Positions 24,039-32,760 of a DNA stretch of 64,000 nt are shown piece after piece. Positions within the stretch are counted from its first letter, which is position 1; every line of letters begins with the position of its first letter. The translations under genes and the position numbers were made by a program. The DNA lies in NCBI RefSeq assembly GCF_024294785.1, contig NZ_JANCLT010000011.1, positions 1-64,000 of the forward strand, read 5' to 3'. Below the pieces are notes generated by a model. It saw nothing but the letters and a program-made list of their open reading frames with translations. It searched no databases and was not told the DNA's origin. Source of the DNA: Ectobacillus ponti (GTDB taxonomy: Bacteria; Bacillota; Bacilli; Bacillales; Bacillaceae_G).

Positions 24039-24950
24039 ATGAAGCTTCCTGCATCCGTCACAATCAAGGAAGTCGGGCCGCGCGACGGCCTGCAGAATGA
24101 AAAGCGAATTTTACCGGCAGCCGACAAAATCGCCTGGGTGAACCGGCTGAGCGATACCGGGCTGTCTTATATTGAAGTGTCCTCGTTCGTCCATCCAAAG
24201 TGGATTCCGGCATTGGCAGATGCTGCCGAGGTATTCGCCGGCATTGAGCGGAAGCCGGACGTAACCTATGCGGCGCTCGTTCCCAATCTGAACGGTTTGG
24301 AACGGGCCCTGTCCGCCGGTGCGGATGAGGTGAACGTGTTTCTCTCCGCCAGCGAAGCGCACAGCCGGAAAAATATTAATAAGTCCATTGCAGAGGCCGT
24401 GCAGGCGGTGAAGGAAGTGACGCAGCAGGGTCTCGCTGCCGGAAAGCAGGTGCGGGGCTATATATCTACTGTATTCGGCTGTCCTTACGAAGGTGCTGTT
24501 GCCCTAGATACAGTGGAGCGGCTGTGTGAAGAGCTTTTCAGCTTTGGCATTTATGAGATTTCTGTAGGAGATACCATCGGGGTGGCAAATCCGCAGCAGG
24601 TCGAGCTTGTGCTGGAGCGGCTGCTGCGGTCCTTCCCGGCCGGGCAGTTTGCCATGCACTTCCATAATACATACGGGATGGCGCTGGCGAATGTGCTGAA
24701 GTCGCTGGAAGCAGGGATTACCGTATATGACAGCTCCTGCGGCGGCTTGGGAGGCTGTCCATATGCACCGGGCGCATCGGGAAATGCAGCTACCAACGAC
24801 CTCGTCCATATGCTGCACAAAATGGGGATTCAAACGCAGGTGGATGAGGACAAGCTGCTGGGGGCGAGCCGGTTAATTGAGCAGAAGCTTGAAGCGGCAT
24901 TGCCAAGCCATGTCTATCAGGCCAGAAAACACCAAACAGTAAGCAGGTGA
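24039..24950 (+). CDS. yngG: Hydroxymethylglutaryl-CoA lyase
   Basis: 303-residue TIM-barrel lyase of the HMGL family that splits HMG-CoA into acetoacetate and acetyl-CoA. Seen: GPRDGLQNE at the N-terminal strand (Arg15 and Asp16 in the metal/substrate site), HFHNTYGMALAN with metal-binding His residues, and the glycine loop GLGGCPYAPGASGNAATND whose Cys is the catalytic one in this family. It belongs to the acyl-CoA operon, completing leucine-type degradation after the carboxylase and hydratase. The stop is five bases before the next ATG. Confidence 0.93.
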   Translation: MKLPASVTIKEVGPRDGLQNEKRILPAADKIAWVNRLSDTGLSYIEVSSFVHPKWIPALADAAEVFAGIERKPDVTYAALVPNLNGLERALSAGADEVNVFLSASEAHSRKNINKSIAEAVQAVKEVTQQGLAAGKQVRGYISTVFGCPYEGAVALDTVERLCEELFSFGIYEISVGDTIGVANPQQVELVLERLLRSFPAGQFAMHFHNTYGMALANVLKSLEAGITVYDSSCGGLGGCPYAPGASGNAATNDLVHMLHKMGIQTQVDEDKLLGASRLIEQKLEAALPSHVYQARKHQTVSR

Positions 24951-24955
24951 AACGA

Positions 24956-25744
24956 ATGCTTGTACAGCAGTCAATTCAATTGGACTATATCACACCGCAT
25001 ATCGCGAAGCTGACACTGAACCGTCCCGGGCAGGCAAATGCTTTGTCGTTAGCCCTGCTTGAGGAGCTGCAGGCTGCCTTGCAGGATATCCGGGCCAATC
25101 GTGACGTTCGCGTTGTCATTCTTACAGGCGCCGGAGAAAAAGCATTTTGTGCCGGTGCCGATTTGAAGGAACGGGCCGGCATGACGGAAGAACAGGTACG
25201 CCAGGCTGTTGCGGTGATCCGTTCCACTATCAATCTGGTAGAGAACCTGCCGCAGCCTGTCATTGCAGCCATCAATGGAGTGGCGCTTGGAGGCGGGACA
25301 GAACTGAGCCTTGCCTGCGACTTTCGGATTGCCGCTGAAGCTGCAACGCTTGGGTTGACCGAAACATCTCTGGCTATCATTCCCGGAGCTGGCGGCACTC
25401 AGCGCTTGCCGCGCTTAATCGGTCTGGGCCGAGCGAAGGAGCTGATCTTCACAGCACGCCGGGTGACTGCTGCGGAGGCGGAGCAATATGGCCTCGTGGA
25501 ATACGTAGTGCCTGCTGCGGAACTGGAAAGCAAAGCGACAGCTTTGGCGGAGCGCATTGCTGCGAACGGCCCGGTGGCTGTCCGCCTGGCAAAGCAAGCC
25601 ATTGCCAAAGGCATGGAAACAGATTTGCAAACCGGCTTGGAGCTGGAGTGGCAGGCATACGAAGGAGTCATTGGCACGAGTGACCGACTGGAAGGCTTGC
25701 AGGCATTCAAGGAAAAACGAAAGCCGGTATACAAGGGGGAATAG
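24956..25744 (+). CDS. yngF: Enoyl-CoA hydratase/isomerase family protein (YngF-like)
   Basis: 262-residue crotonase-fold enzyme. The oxyanion-hole segments GAGEKAFCAGADLKER and GVALGGGTELSLACDFRIAA are clear, and the LTETSLAIIPGAGGTQRLPR block carries the catalytic Glu region. In this operon it would hydrate 3-methylglutaconyl-CoA or a related enoyl-CoA. Start ATG 24956 follows AGGTGA; the GTG at 24947 overlaps the previous stop but has no ribosome site. It ends three bases ahead of the carboxyltransferase start. Confidence 0.92.
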   Translation: MLVQQSIQLDYITPHIAKLTLNRPGQANALSLALLEELQAALQDIRANRDVRVVILTGAGEKAFCAGADLKERAGMTEEQVRQAVAVIRSTINLVENLPQPVIAAINGVALGGGTELSLACDFRIAAEAATLGLTETSLAIIPGAGGTQRLPRLIGLGRAKELIFTARRVTAAEAEQYGLVEYVVPAAELESKATALAERIAANGPVAVRLAKQAIAKGMETDLQTGLELEWQAYEGVIGTSDRLEGLQAFKEKRKPVYKGE

Positions 25745-25746
25745 AT

Positions 25747-27288
25747 GTGCTCGAGCAACAGCAAAAGCAGCTGACGTTAGAAGAACGAACAGATAAAATC
25801 AAACAGGGCGGCGGCGCCAAATACCATGAGCAAAATGCGGCAAAGGGCAAGCTGTTTGTCCGCGACCGCCTCGCTCTGTTATTCGATGATGCCGATTTTA
25901 CAGAGGATGCGATGTTCGCCAATTGTGACAGCACGGACTTGCCGGCTGATGGTGTTGTAACAGCAATCGGCAAGGTGCATGGCCGTACGGTCTGTGTCAT
26001 GGCGAACGATTCTACGGTGAAAGCCGGGTCATGGGGCTCCCGTACAGTCGAGAAAATCCTGCGTATTCAGGAGACAGCGGAAAAGCTTCGCGTGCCGCTC
26101 TTGTATCTCGTGGATTCCGCCGGTGCCCGGATTACGGATCAGGTGGAAATGTTTCCGGGGCGGAGAGGCGCCGGCCGGATTTTTTATAATCAAGTGAAGC
26201 TATCAGGCAAGGTGCCGCAGGTTTGTTTATTATTCGGCCCATCGGCTGCAGGGGGCGCCTACATCCCGGCATTCTGTGACGTGGTTATGATGGTGGACGG
26301 CAACGCTTCCATGTATCTCGGGTCACCGCGCATGGCAGAAATGGTCATTGGGGAGAAGGTGACACTTGAGGAAATGGGCGGCGCCCGTATGCATTGCTCT
26401 GTATCCGGCTGCGGCGATGTGCTGTGCAAGTCGGAGGAGGAGGCGATTGCGGCGGCCCGCACATATTTGTCCTACTTCCCAAGCAATTATTTGGAAAAGA
26501 CACCTGCTGCGGTCGGCATGGAACCAAAGGCCTTTGATAAAACACTCGAGCAAATCATCCCGCAAAATCAAAATGCGCCGTTCAATATGATGGATCTCAT
26601 TAACCGTATTATTGATGAGGGCTCCTTCTTTGAGATTAAGAAGCTGTTTGCCCAGGAGCTTATTACTGGTTTGGCTCGAATCAATGGCAAACCGGTCGGG
26701 CTGATTGCCAATCAGCCGCGGATGAAGGGCGGCGTGCTGTTCCATGATTCAGCGGATAAGGCGGCGAAATTCATTACGCTTTGCGATGCCTTTCATATCC
26801 CGCTGCTGTTCCTTGCGGATGTACCGGGCTTTATGATTGGCACAAAAGTGGAACGGGCCGGTATCATCCGCCACGGCGCCAAAATGATTTCGGCCATGAG
26901 TGAGGCCACTGTCCCGAAAATCTCCATCATTGTCCGAAAAGCATATGGCGCTGGTCTTTATGCGATGGCGGGTCCTGCTTTTGAACCGGATTGCTGTCTG
27001 GCTCTGCCAACTGCTTCTATTGCGGTTATGGGTCCGGAAGCAGCGGTGAATGCCGTATACGCCAATAAAATTGCGGCTCTTCCTGAAGAGGAACGCGCAG
27101 CCTTTATTGAGCAGAAGCGCGAAGAGTACAAGAAGGACATCGACATCTACCATTTAGCTTCGGAAATGGTCATTGACGGAGTCGTGCATCCGAACAAGCT
27201 GCGGGAAGAATTGATTCACCGCTTTGGAGTTTACTCAAGCAAGTATCAAATCTTCACCGACCGGAAACATCCAGTATATCCAGTGTGA
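25747..27288 (+). CDS. yngE: Acyl-CoA carboxylase carboxyltransferase subunit (YngE-like)
   Basis: 513-residue carboxyltransferase of the propionyl-/methylcrotonyl-CoA carboxylase beta type, fusing the AccD-like and AccA-like crotonase halves. It shows PGRRGAGRIFYNQVKLSG and GPSAAGGAYIPAFCD in the N-half, and LADVPGFMIGTKVER plus RKAYGAGLYAMAGPAF in the C-half. It transfers the carboxyl group from the biotin carrier encoded upstream to the acyl-CoA. The start is GTG 25747, about six bases after AAGGGGG. Last gene of the operon, closed by a strong terminator. Substrate choice (methylcrotonyl versus propionyl) cannot be settled by eye. Confidence 0.93.
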   Translation: MLEQQQKQLTLEERTDKIKQGGGAKYHEQNAAKGKLFVRDRLALLFDDADFTEDAMFANCDSTDLPADGVVTAIGKVHGRTVCVMANDSTVKAGSWGSRTVEKILRIQETAEKLRVPLLYLVDSAGARITDQVEMFPGRRGAGRIFYNQVKLSGKVPQVCLLFGPSAAGGAYIPAFCDVVMMVDGNASMYLGSPRMAEMVIGEKVTLEEMGGARMHCSVSGCGDVLCKSEEEAIAAARTYLSYFPSNYLEKTPAAVGMEPKAFDKTLEQIIPQNQNAPFNMMDLINRIIDEGSFFEIKKLFAQELITGLARINGKPVGLIANQPRMKGGVLFHDSADKAAKFITLCDAFHIPLLFLADVPGFMIGTKVERAGIIRHGAKMISAMSEATVPKISIIVRKAYGAGLYAMAGPAFEPDCCLALPTASIAVMGPEAAVNAVYANKIAALPEEERAAFIEQKREEYKKDIDIYHLASEMVIDGVVHPNKLREELIHRFGVYSSKYQIFTDRKHPVYPV

Positions 27289-27303
27289 AGGATGCTTCAT
27301 TGA

Positions 27304-27335
27304 ATCCCAGAGGCCATAGCCTCTGGGATGTTTTT
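27304..27335 (+). terminator. Terminator of the acyl-CoA operon
   Basis: Stem ATCCCAGAGGC/GCCTCTGGGAT around CATA, then G and five T residues. Confidence 0.92.
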
Positions 27336-27434
27336 GTTTGGATATGTATTTTTCGTGAAAGACATATCATTTGATGAAATTCTATGGAATGATAAGAATA
27401 TATATGGCAGTAAGAAACATGAGGAGGCTTCTAA

Positions 27435-27725
27435 TTGGGACTCTTTGACAGGTGGTTCAGCGGCAAAACGTTCAAGGTCATCAGCGTTCACACGCTTCAT
27501 CCAGTCTATGGCTACAAACGCGAGCATTGGGAAGTGGGGCGGGATATTGAACTGAGTATTGTGCAGCAAAAGGCGGAAGAGCGGGCTCTGTACGTCTTAC
27601 ATTCCTTTGAAGACGGGCATCCGGTCCGGCATTACTTAACAAGAGAAATGTTTGCGAAGGTGTTGCATCAGTATGAAGAAATTGAGCAAGGTGTCGAAGA
27701 ATCACTGCAGCAGGTGTTCAGTTGA
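27435..27725 (+). CDS. Hypothetical protein, 96 aa
   Basis: 96-residue soluble protein with a TTG start (27435) seven bases after GAGGAGG. No signal peptide or membrane segment. The N-terminal half looks beta-rich (FKVISVHTLHP, DIELSIVQQ) and the C-terminal half helical and acidic (FAKVLHQYEEIEQGVEES). No enzyme motif is seen and I do not recognise the family. It is followed by a small terminator and then the PUA-like protein, so the two may be independently expressed. Confidence 0.65.
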   Translation: MGLFDRWFSGKTFKVISVHTLHPVYGYKREHWEVGRDIELSIVQQKAEERALYVLHSFEDGHPVRHYLTREMFAKVLHQYEEIEQGVEESLQQVFS

Positions 27726-27748
27726 CCGTTCCCCATATGGAGTACCAG

Positions 27749-27775
27749 GGCTCTGCGCAGGCAGAGTTCTTTTTC
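27749..27775 (+). terminator. Rho-independent terminator
   Basis: Short stem CTCTGC/GCAGAG around GCAG, followed by TTCTTTTT. Confidence 0.6.
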
Positions 27776-27796
27776 TGCAGAAAAGGAGGAGGCACC

Positions 27797-28225
27797 ATGC
27801 CAAAAGCATATCTCATCAACACCAATATGTCCCATGACCCGGCTTGTGAGGCAGACATGCTGCAGCAGGAAAAGTGTGCGGCTTACGGAACACCGTGGAA
27901 GCATAAAGTGAGTATCATTGGAAAAGGGAGCTATGTTTTTTTGTATGGCAACAAACGCGGCATTCTGGCGAAAGGAATTGCCAGCGGGATCGTGGAAACC
28001 GCTCCTTACCACGGAGTTCCCGAGGAAGAATATTACATGAAGCTGGAAGGATTTCAGCAGTTGGACAAGCCCCTGTCGGCCGTTGAAATCCGACAGCTCA
28101 TCCGGGAGGTGGAGGAGCACCGAAGCATTCATTTCCAGCAAACACTCCTTGCCTTACAGGAGCCGTTCGCTGCTGTCCTATGGGAGGCATGCAGCATGCG
28201 GACAAATCCTGAAAAGCGCACATAA
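27797..28225 (+). CDS. EVE/PUA-like domain protein
   Basis: 142-residue protein whose central pattern (WKHKVSIIGKGSYVFLYGNK, then GILAKGIASGIV) matches the beta-barrel of EVE/PUA-like domains, followed by EEEYYMKLEGFQQLDKPLSAVEIRQ, also typical of that fold. EVE domains recognise modified bases in nucleic acids in several systems. Here there is no nuclease or restriction partner, so the role is open. The ATG at 27797 follows AAGGAGGAGG. It is encoded 60 bases upstream of uppP on the same strand; no terminator is evident between them, so they may be cotranscribed. Confidence 0.7.
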   Translation: MPKAYLINTNMSHDPACEADMLQQEKCAAYGTPWKHKVSIIGKGSYVFLYGNKRGILAKGIASGIVETAPYHGVPEEEYYMKLEGFQQLDKPLSAVEIRQLIREVEEHRSIHFQQTLLALQEPFAAVLWEACSMRTNPEKRT

Positions 28226-28285
28226 CGGCGTGAGCTTGTTCATATATTGGTACAGGCGTCTGCGTAAGGACAGGAGGGGGAATGC

Positions 28286-29065
28286 ATGAGTTGGTTGGAG
28301 GCACTTTTGCTGGGCATTATTCAGGGGTTGACAGAGTTTCTCCCCATCAGCAGCACAGGGCATCTCTATTTGGGCCGGCATTTGGTCGGATTGGATGAGG
28401 CCGGGTTGTTTCTTGATACGATGCTGCATATTGGAACACTTGTGGCAGTGTTCATCTATTATAAGCATGAGTTTGTGAAAATGCTCCGTAATCCGTTCAG
28501 CAAGCTTACCTATCTGTTGATTGTCGGGACGATTCCTGCTGTCATCGTGGGCCTTTTGTTCAAGGACTTTTTTGATGAAATCTCCAAAACAGGGGTCACG
28601 ATCGGCTGGGAGTTTCTCGCAACAGGGGTATTTCTCTATTGGGCGGAAGCAGGCAAAAGCGGTCGGCGGAAAATGGAAGATATCACGTACGGTGATGCAT
28701 TGTTCATTGGTTCATTCCAGGCGTTTGCCATCTTTCCGGCTATTTCCCGCTCCGGGATGACGATTGTGGCGGGGCTGTGGCGGAAGCTGGACCGGGAAAC
28801 CGCAGCTTATTTTTCGTTTCTGATTTCCACCCCGGCCATTGTGGGGGGAATTGTGCTTCAGTTGGCTGATGTATTCTCCGGCCAGACAGAGAACATCTCG
28901 GCTGCTTCACTGGCGGTGGGAGCCGTTTCCTCCGCATTTTTCGGCTATATTGCAGTAGCTTGGATGATTACTTACTTAAAGCGACATTCCTTAAAGGTAT
29001 TTGCCTACTATGTATGGGCATTGGGAGGTCTCATTTTATTTCTGCAGTTCACCGGCGTCTTTTAA
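28286..29065 (+). CDS. uppP: Undecaprenyl-diphosphatase
   Basis: 259-residue polytopic membrane enzyme of the BacA/UppP family that dephosphorylates undecaprenyl pyrophosphate, recycling the lipid carrier for cell wall synthesis and giving bacitracin resistance. The two catalytic blocks are present: GLTEFLPISSTGHL (Glu17, then SSTGH at 22-26) near the N-terminus and PAISRSGMTI with its Ser/Arg pair in the second repeat. About eight membrane helices. The ATG at 28286 follows AGGAGGGGG. Its terminator overlaps the last codons and stop. Confidence 0.95.
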   Translation: MSWLEALLLGIIQGLTEFLPISSTGHLYLGRHLVGLDEAGLFLDTMLHIGTLVAVFIYYKHEFVKMLRNPFSKLTYLLIVGTIPAVIVGLLFKDFFDEISKTGVTIGWEFLATGVFLYWAEAGKSGRRKMEDITYGDALFIGSFQAFAIFPAISRSGMTIVAGLWRKLDRETAAYFSFLISTPAIVGGIVLQLADVFSGQTENISAASLAVGAVSSAFFGYIAVAWMITYLKRHSLKVFAYYVWALGGLILFLQFTGVF

Positions 29066-29080
29066 AGATGCCGTTTTTTT
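29053..29080 (+). terminator. Terminator of uppP
   Basis: Stem CGGCGTCTTT/AAAGATGCCG includes the stop codon and is followed by seven T residues. Confidence 0.8.
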
Positions 29081-29126
29081 ATCATTGGATTGTTTAATAC
29101 TTCACATAGATGGTTAAGGCGGTTTT

Positions 29127-29154
29127 TTGAATCTTATGATAATTCCCGTACAGA
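29127..29154 (+). promoter_or_regulatory. Possible promoter of the hydrogenase operon
   Basis: TTGAAT (29127-29132), N16, TACAGA (29149-29154), about 60 bases before the small-subunit start. The match is moderate. No certain binding site for an anaerobic regulator is visible. Confidence 0.35.
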
Positions 29155-29213
29155 ACATGTAAAATGTGGTAACGTAAGCGGTATCAATGAGTGTTCTCTA
29201 TGGGGGTGTTGAT

Positions 29214-30311
29214 GTGGAGGAACAAAAAACGATACTGGGGGAACTGCTGGACCGTGGGGTTTCCCGCCGGAATTTTCTTAAGATGTGCACAGCCCTGGCA
29301 GCAACGATGGGGCTGGATTTTACGCAAACCAATCGTGTCGTGCAAGCAATGGAAACGAGTAAACGGGTGCCTGTCATCTGGCTGCAATTTCAGGATTGCA
29401 CCGGCTGTTCGGAGTCTTTTATCCGCTCCTCGCATCCGAAGGTGGAAAGTGTCCTGTTTGAAATGGTTTCTCTTGAATATACCGAAGCTTTGTCTGCCGC
29501 TTCCGGATATCAGGCGGAGGAAGCGCGCCGGCATGTGATGGAGAAATATCCGGGCGAATATGTGCTCGCGGTGGAGGGCAGCGTGCCGACAAAGGATGAA
29601 TTTTGCATGGTTGGTGGCCAAAGTGCCAAGGATACGCTGCTCGAAGCAGCGAAAGGAGCCAAAGCCATCCTGGCATACGGCAGCTGCTCCTCCTGGGGCG
29701 GAATTCCGGCTGCTTATCCGAATCCGACAGGAGCCGTTCCCATTACAGATTTAATCAAGGATAAACCAATTGTGAGGGTGCCGGGCTGTCCGCCAATTGC
29801 GGAGGTCATGACTGGAGTCATCGCGCATTTGATCACCTTCGGCACTGTGCCGGAGCTCGATCATGTCGGCAGACCGAAAGCCTTTTATCGGCACCGCATT
29901 CACGACAAGTGCAACCGCCGCGCTTATTTCGATGCCGGATTGTTCGCTGAAAGCTTTGATGATGAGGGCGCGCGCCAGGGCTACTGTTTGTATAAAGTCG
30001 GCTGCAAGGGGCCGACAACGTACAGCTCCTGTGCGGAGATGCGCTGGAATGGCGGCGTAAGCTACCCGATTCAATCCGGAAATCCGTGCATCGGCTGCAC
30101 TGAGCAAAATTTTTGGGACAATGGCTCCTTCTTTGAACGACGGGCAAAGCTGCTTGGGACCGAAACGACCATCAATCCGGAGCAGGCCGGTCTGGCCGCA
30201 GTCGGTGTGACAACTGCTGGAGTTGCAGTTCATGCTGCGGCTACTGCAGTGATGAAAAAGAAACAGGGGCAAGTGGAGGTGCTGACAGATGACACAACGT
30301 ATCGTGGTTGA
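29214..30311 (+). CDS. hyaA: [NiFe] uptake hydrogenase small subunit
   Basis: 365-residue electron-transfer subunit of a membrane-bound group-1 hydrogenase. The N-terminus has the Tat motif SRRNFLK (17-23), so the folded heterodimer is exported. Cluster ligands: proximal Cys62, Cys65, Cys158, Cys192; distal His230, Cys233, Cys258, Cys264; medial Cys273, Cys292, Cys295. The two extra cysteines that mark oxygen-tolerant enzymes (CTCC, and WGC after the third ligand) are replaced by Gly (CTGC, WGG), so a standard proximal [4Fe-4S] cluster is expected. A C-terminal hydrophobic helix (about 329-347) anchors it. The likely start is GTG 29214 behind GGGGGTG; ATG 29187 is open but lacks a ribosome site. 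Confidence 0.95.
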   Translation: MEEQKTILGELLDRGVSRRNFLKMCTALAATMGLDFTQTNRVVQAMETSKRVPVIWLQFQDCTGCSESFIRSSHPKVESVLFEMVSLEYTEALSAASGYQAEEARRHVMEKYPGEYVLAVEGSVPTKDEFCMVGGQSAKDTLLEAAKGAKAILAYGSCSSWGGIPAAYPNPTGAVPITDLIKDKPIVRVPGCPPIAEVMTGVIAHLITFGTVPELDHVGRPKAFYRHRIHDKCNRRAYFDAGLFAESFDDEGARQGYCLYKVGCKGPTTYSSCAEMRWNGGVSYPIQSGNPCIGCTEQNFWDNGSFFERRAKLLGTETTINPEQAGLAAVGVTTAGVAVHAAATAVMKKKQGQVEVLTDDTTYRG

Positions 30312-32001
30312 CCCCGTTACCCGGATTGAGGGGCATTTACGCATTGAAGCGGATATTCAAAACGGCATGATCCAGGATGCCTTCAGCTCCGGCACGGCAA
30401 TTCGCGGTTTGGAGCTGATTGTGAAGGATCGGGATCCGCGTGATGTCTGGGCGTATGTACAGCGGATTTGCGGCGTTTGCACCTCTACACATGCACTGGC
30501 AGCCATCCGGTCTGTGGAGGACGCGCTGGAGATTACCATTCCGCGCAATGCCCATCTCATCCGCGATTTGATGAATGCCGCCGTATTTTTGCACGACCAT
30601 GTTGTTCATTTCTATCACCTTCACGCGTTTGACTGGGTGGATGTACTGAGCGCCCTGAAAGCAAGCCCGCAGGAAACAAGCCGGATTGCCCAATCCATTT
30701 CGAGCTGGCCAAAGTCATCGCCCGGCTATTTTGCGGAGATGCAAAATAAGGTGAAAAAGGTAGCGGAGAGCGGGCAGCTTGGCATTTTTGCAAACGGCTA
30801 CTGGGGCCATAAAGCCTATAAGCTGCCGCCGGAAGTGAATCTCCTGGCTGTTGCCCACTATTTGGAGGCATTGGACTGGCAAAAGGAAATTGTTAAAATC
30901 CAAACGATCTTCGGAGGGAAAAATCCGCATCCGCATTATGTGGTCGGCGGCATGGCAACACCGATTAACATCAACAGCGACAATGCCATCCACGCAGAGC
31001 GGCTGATGCATGTGTCCCAGCTTGTGGACCAGGCTTATGAATTTGTGAATCAGGTATATATTCCGGACCTTTTGGCAATCGGCTCCTTTTATAAGGATTG
31101 GACTTATGGCGGTGGTCTCGACAATTATTTATGCTACGGCGATTTTTCCAAAGGGGATATCCGGGATGTCAAAGAATACAGGATGCCGCGCGGTGTGATT
31201 GTAAATGGCAATCTCAATGAAGTGCGGGATGTTGACCCGAAGGATCCGGAGCAAATTCAAGAATTTATCGACCACTCCTGGTATACATATGACGACAAGC
31301 CGACAGGCGGCCGCCACCCATGGAAAGGTGAGACAACCTTCAACTATACAGGACCGAAAGCGCCTTATAAGCAGCTGGATACGAACGTCAAGTACAGCTG
31401 GCTGAAATCGCCGCGCTGGAAGGGCATACCGATGGAAACGGGGCCGCTTGCCCGCATGATGGTCGGCTATGCGCTGAAGAAGGATGAGTTTGTCGGCATA
31501 ATGGATGATACGCTGAAAAAGCTGGACCTGCCGCTTTCTGCGATGAAGTCCGCACTGGGGCGCACGGTCGCCCGCGGTCTGGAGTCTGTGCTGATTGCCA
31601 ACTGGATGAAGGACGATATGAAGGCGCTGCTGAGCAATATCAAACAGGACCAAGTAACCTTCGACAAAAGCAAATGGAATCCGAACACCTGGCCGAAAAC
31701 AGCAAAAGGGGTGGGCTGGATTGAAGCGCCACGGGGGGCACTTGGCCATTGGATCAACATCAAGGATCAGAAAACCGCGAACTACCAGGCTGTTGTGCCC
31801 ACCACCTGGAATGCTTCGCCGCGCGACGGCAAGGAGCAGCTCGGGGCCTATGAGGCTGCGCTGAAGGGCACGCAAATTCTGGATCCGGAGCAGCCGCTTG
31901 AAATTTTGCGCGTGGTGCATTCCTTTGATCCATGTCTCGCCTGTGCCGTGCATTTGACGGATCTTGAGACAAACAAGATGACCCATATTAGAATCATGTA
32001 G
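30289..32001 (+). CDS. hyaB: [NiFe] uptake hydrogenase large subunit
   Basis: 570-residue catalytic subunit carrying the Ni-Fe(CN)2CO site. Nickel ligands: RICGVC (Cys61, Cys64) near the N-terminus and DPCLAC (Cys549, Cys552) near the C-terminus. After His555 comes a 15-residue tail that the maturation protease removes once nickel is inserted. Also present: DPVTRIEGHLRIE at the N-terminus. The start lies inside the small-subunit gene (23-bp overlap) with GGAGGTG upstream. It oxidises H2 and passes electrons through the small subunit to the cytochrome b encoded next. Confidence 0.97.
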   Translation: MTQRIVVDPVTRIEGHLRIEADIQNGMIQDAFSSGTAIRGLELIVKDRDPRDVWAYVQRICGVCTSTHALAAIRSVEDALEITIPRNAHLIRDLMNAAVFLHDHVVHFYHLHAFDWVDVLSALKASPQETSRIAQSISSWPKSSPGYFAEMQNKVKKVAESGQLGIFANGYWGHKAYKLPPEVNLLAVAHYLEALDWQKEIVKIQTIFGGKNPHPHYVVGGMATPININSDNAIHAERLMHVSQLVDQAYEFVNQVYIPDLLAIGSFYKDWTYGGGLDNYLCYGDFSKGDIRDVKEYRMPRGVIVNGNLNEVRDVDPKDPEQIQEFIDHSWYTYDDKPTGGRHPWKGETTFNYTGPKAPYKQLDTNVKYSWLKSPRWKGIPMETGPLARMMVGYALKKDEFVGIMDDTLKKLDLPLSAMKSALGRTVARGLESVLIANWMKDDMKALLSNIKQDQVTFDKSKWNPNTWPKTAKGVGWIEAPRGALGHWINIKDQKTANYQAVVPTTWNASPRDGKEQLGAYEAALKGTQILDPEQPLEILRVVHSFDPCLACAVHLTDLETNKMTHIRIM

Positions 32002-32013
32002 GGGGAAACGACT

Positions 32014-32760
32014 ATGGCGGAGCATCACAAGTCACAAATCGTCTTTCCGAATAAGCGTCCTGCGAAGGTCATCAACGAATATAGCGACCATCGCAAGGTA
32101 TACGTCTGGGAGCTGCCTGTGCGCCTGTTTCATTGGATGAATGCCGGTGCTATTGTGGCGCTTATGATAACCGGTATCTATATTGCCCATCCGTTTGTCA
32201 GCGCAAGTGTACCGGAGGAGGCTTCCGCCAACAATTTGATGGGCTGGGTGCGCAATATTCATTTTTTTGCTGCGTTTCTGTTCACCATCAATCTATTGTT
32301 CCGCTGGTATTGGGTGTTTGCCGGCAATCAGTATGCGACAAGCAACCCGCTGAAACAGGGATTTTGGCCGGAAACCTATCAAACGGTCCGCTCGTATCTC
32401 TTTTTGAAAAACAAGAAGCCGCACTATACGGGGCATAATCCGCTGGCGCAGCTGAGCTACTGGGTATTCATCGGCCTCGGTTCCATCATCATCATGTTGA
32501 CCGGCTACTATCTCTTATTCGAACCGCAGCCGGAAAGCTGGTACGGGAAGCTCTTTTCCTGGGTGCCGTACCTCTTTGGCGACAGCTTCACAGTCCGGTC
32601 TTGGCACCACCTTGTGGCATGGGGCTTCATGGTCTTTATTGTGGTGCATGTATACATGGCATTTCGTGAGGATTGGCTGGAGCGCAATGGCACCATGTCT
32701 TCAATCTTTACAGGCTATAAAACTGAGAAAAAGCAGGTTGTGGATGAACATGACAAGTAA
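32014..32760 (+). CDS. hyaC: Hydrogenase cytochrome b subunit
   Basis: 248-residue integral membrane di-heme cytochrome b of the HyaC/HupC type that takes electrons from the hydrogenase small subunit and reduces quinone. It has four main hydrophobic helices with His residues in the expected places (VRLFHWMNAGAI in helix 1, RNIHFFAAF in helix 2, RSWHHLVAW and VVHVYMAF towards the end) for heme binding. The ATG at 32014 follows AGGGGGA after the large subunit. The end overlaps the start of the maturation protease gene. Confidence 0.94.
   Translation: MAEHHKSQIVFPNKRPAKVINEYSDHRKVYVWELPVRLFHWMNAGAIVALMITGIYIAHPFVSASVPEEASANNLMGWVRNIHFFAAFLFTINLLFRWYWVFAGNQYATSNPLKQGFWPETYQTVRSYLFLKNKKPHYTGHNPLAQLSYWVFIGLGSIIIMLTGYYLLFEPQPESWYGKLFSWVPYLFGDSFTVRSWHHLVAWGFMVFIVVHVYMAFREDWLERNGTMSSIFTGYKTEKKQVVDEHDK

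Noticed and set aside
29187-29213. An upstream ATG start for the hydrogenase small subunit
   Set aside because: There is no ribosome site ahead of it, whereas GGGGGTG precedes the GTG at 29214, which also gives the usual Tat signal peptide length.
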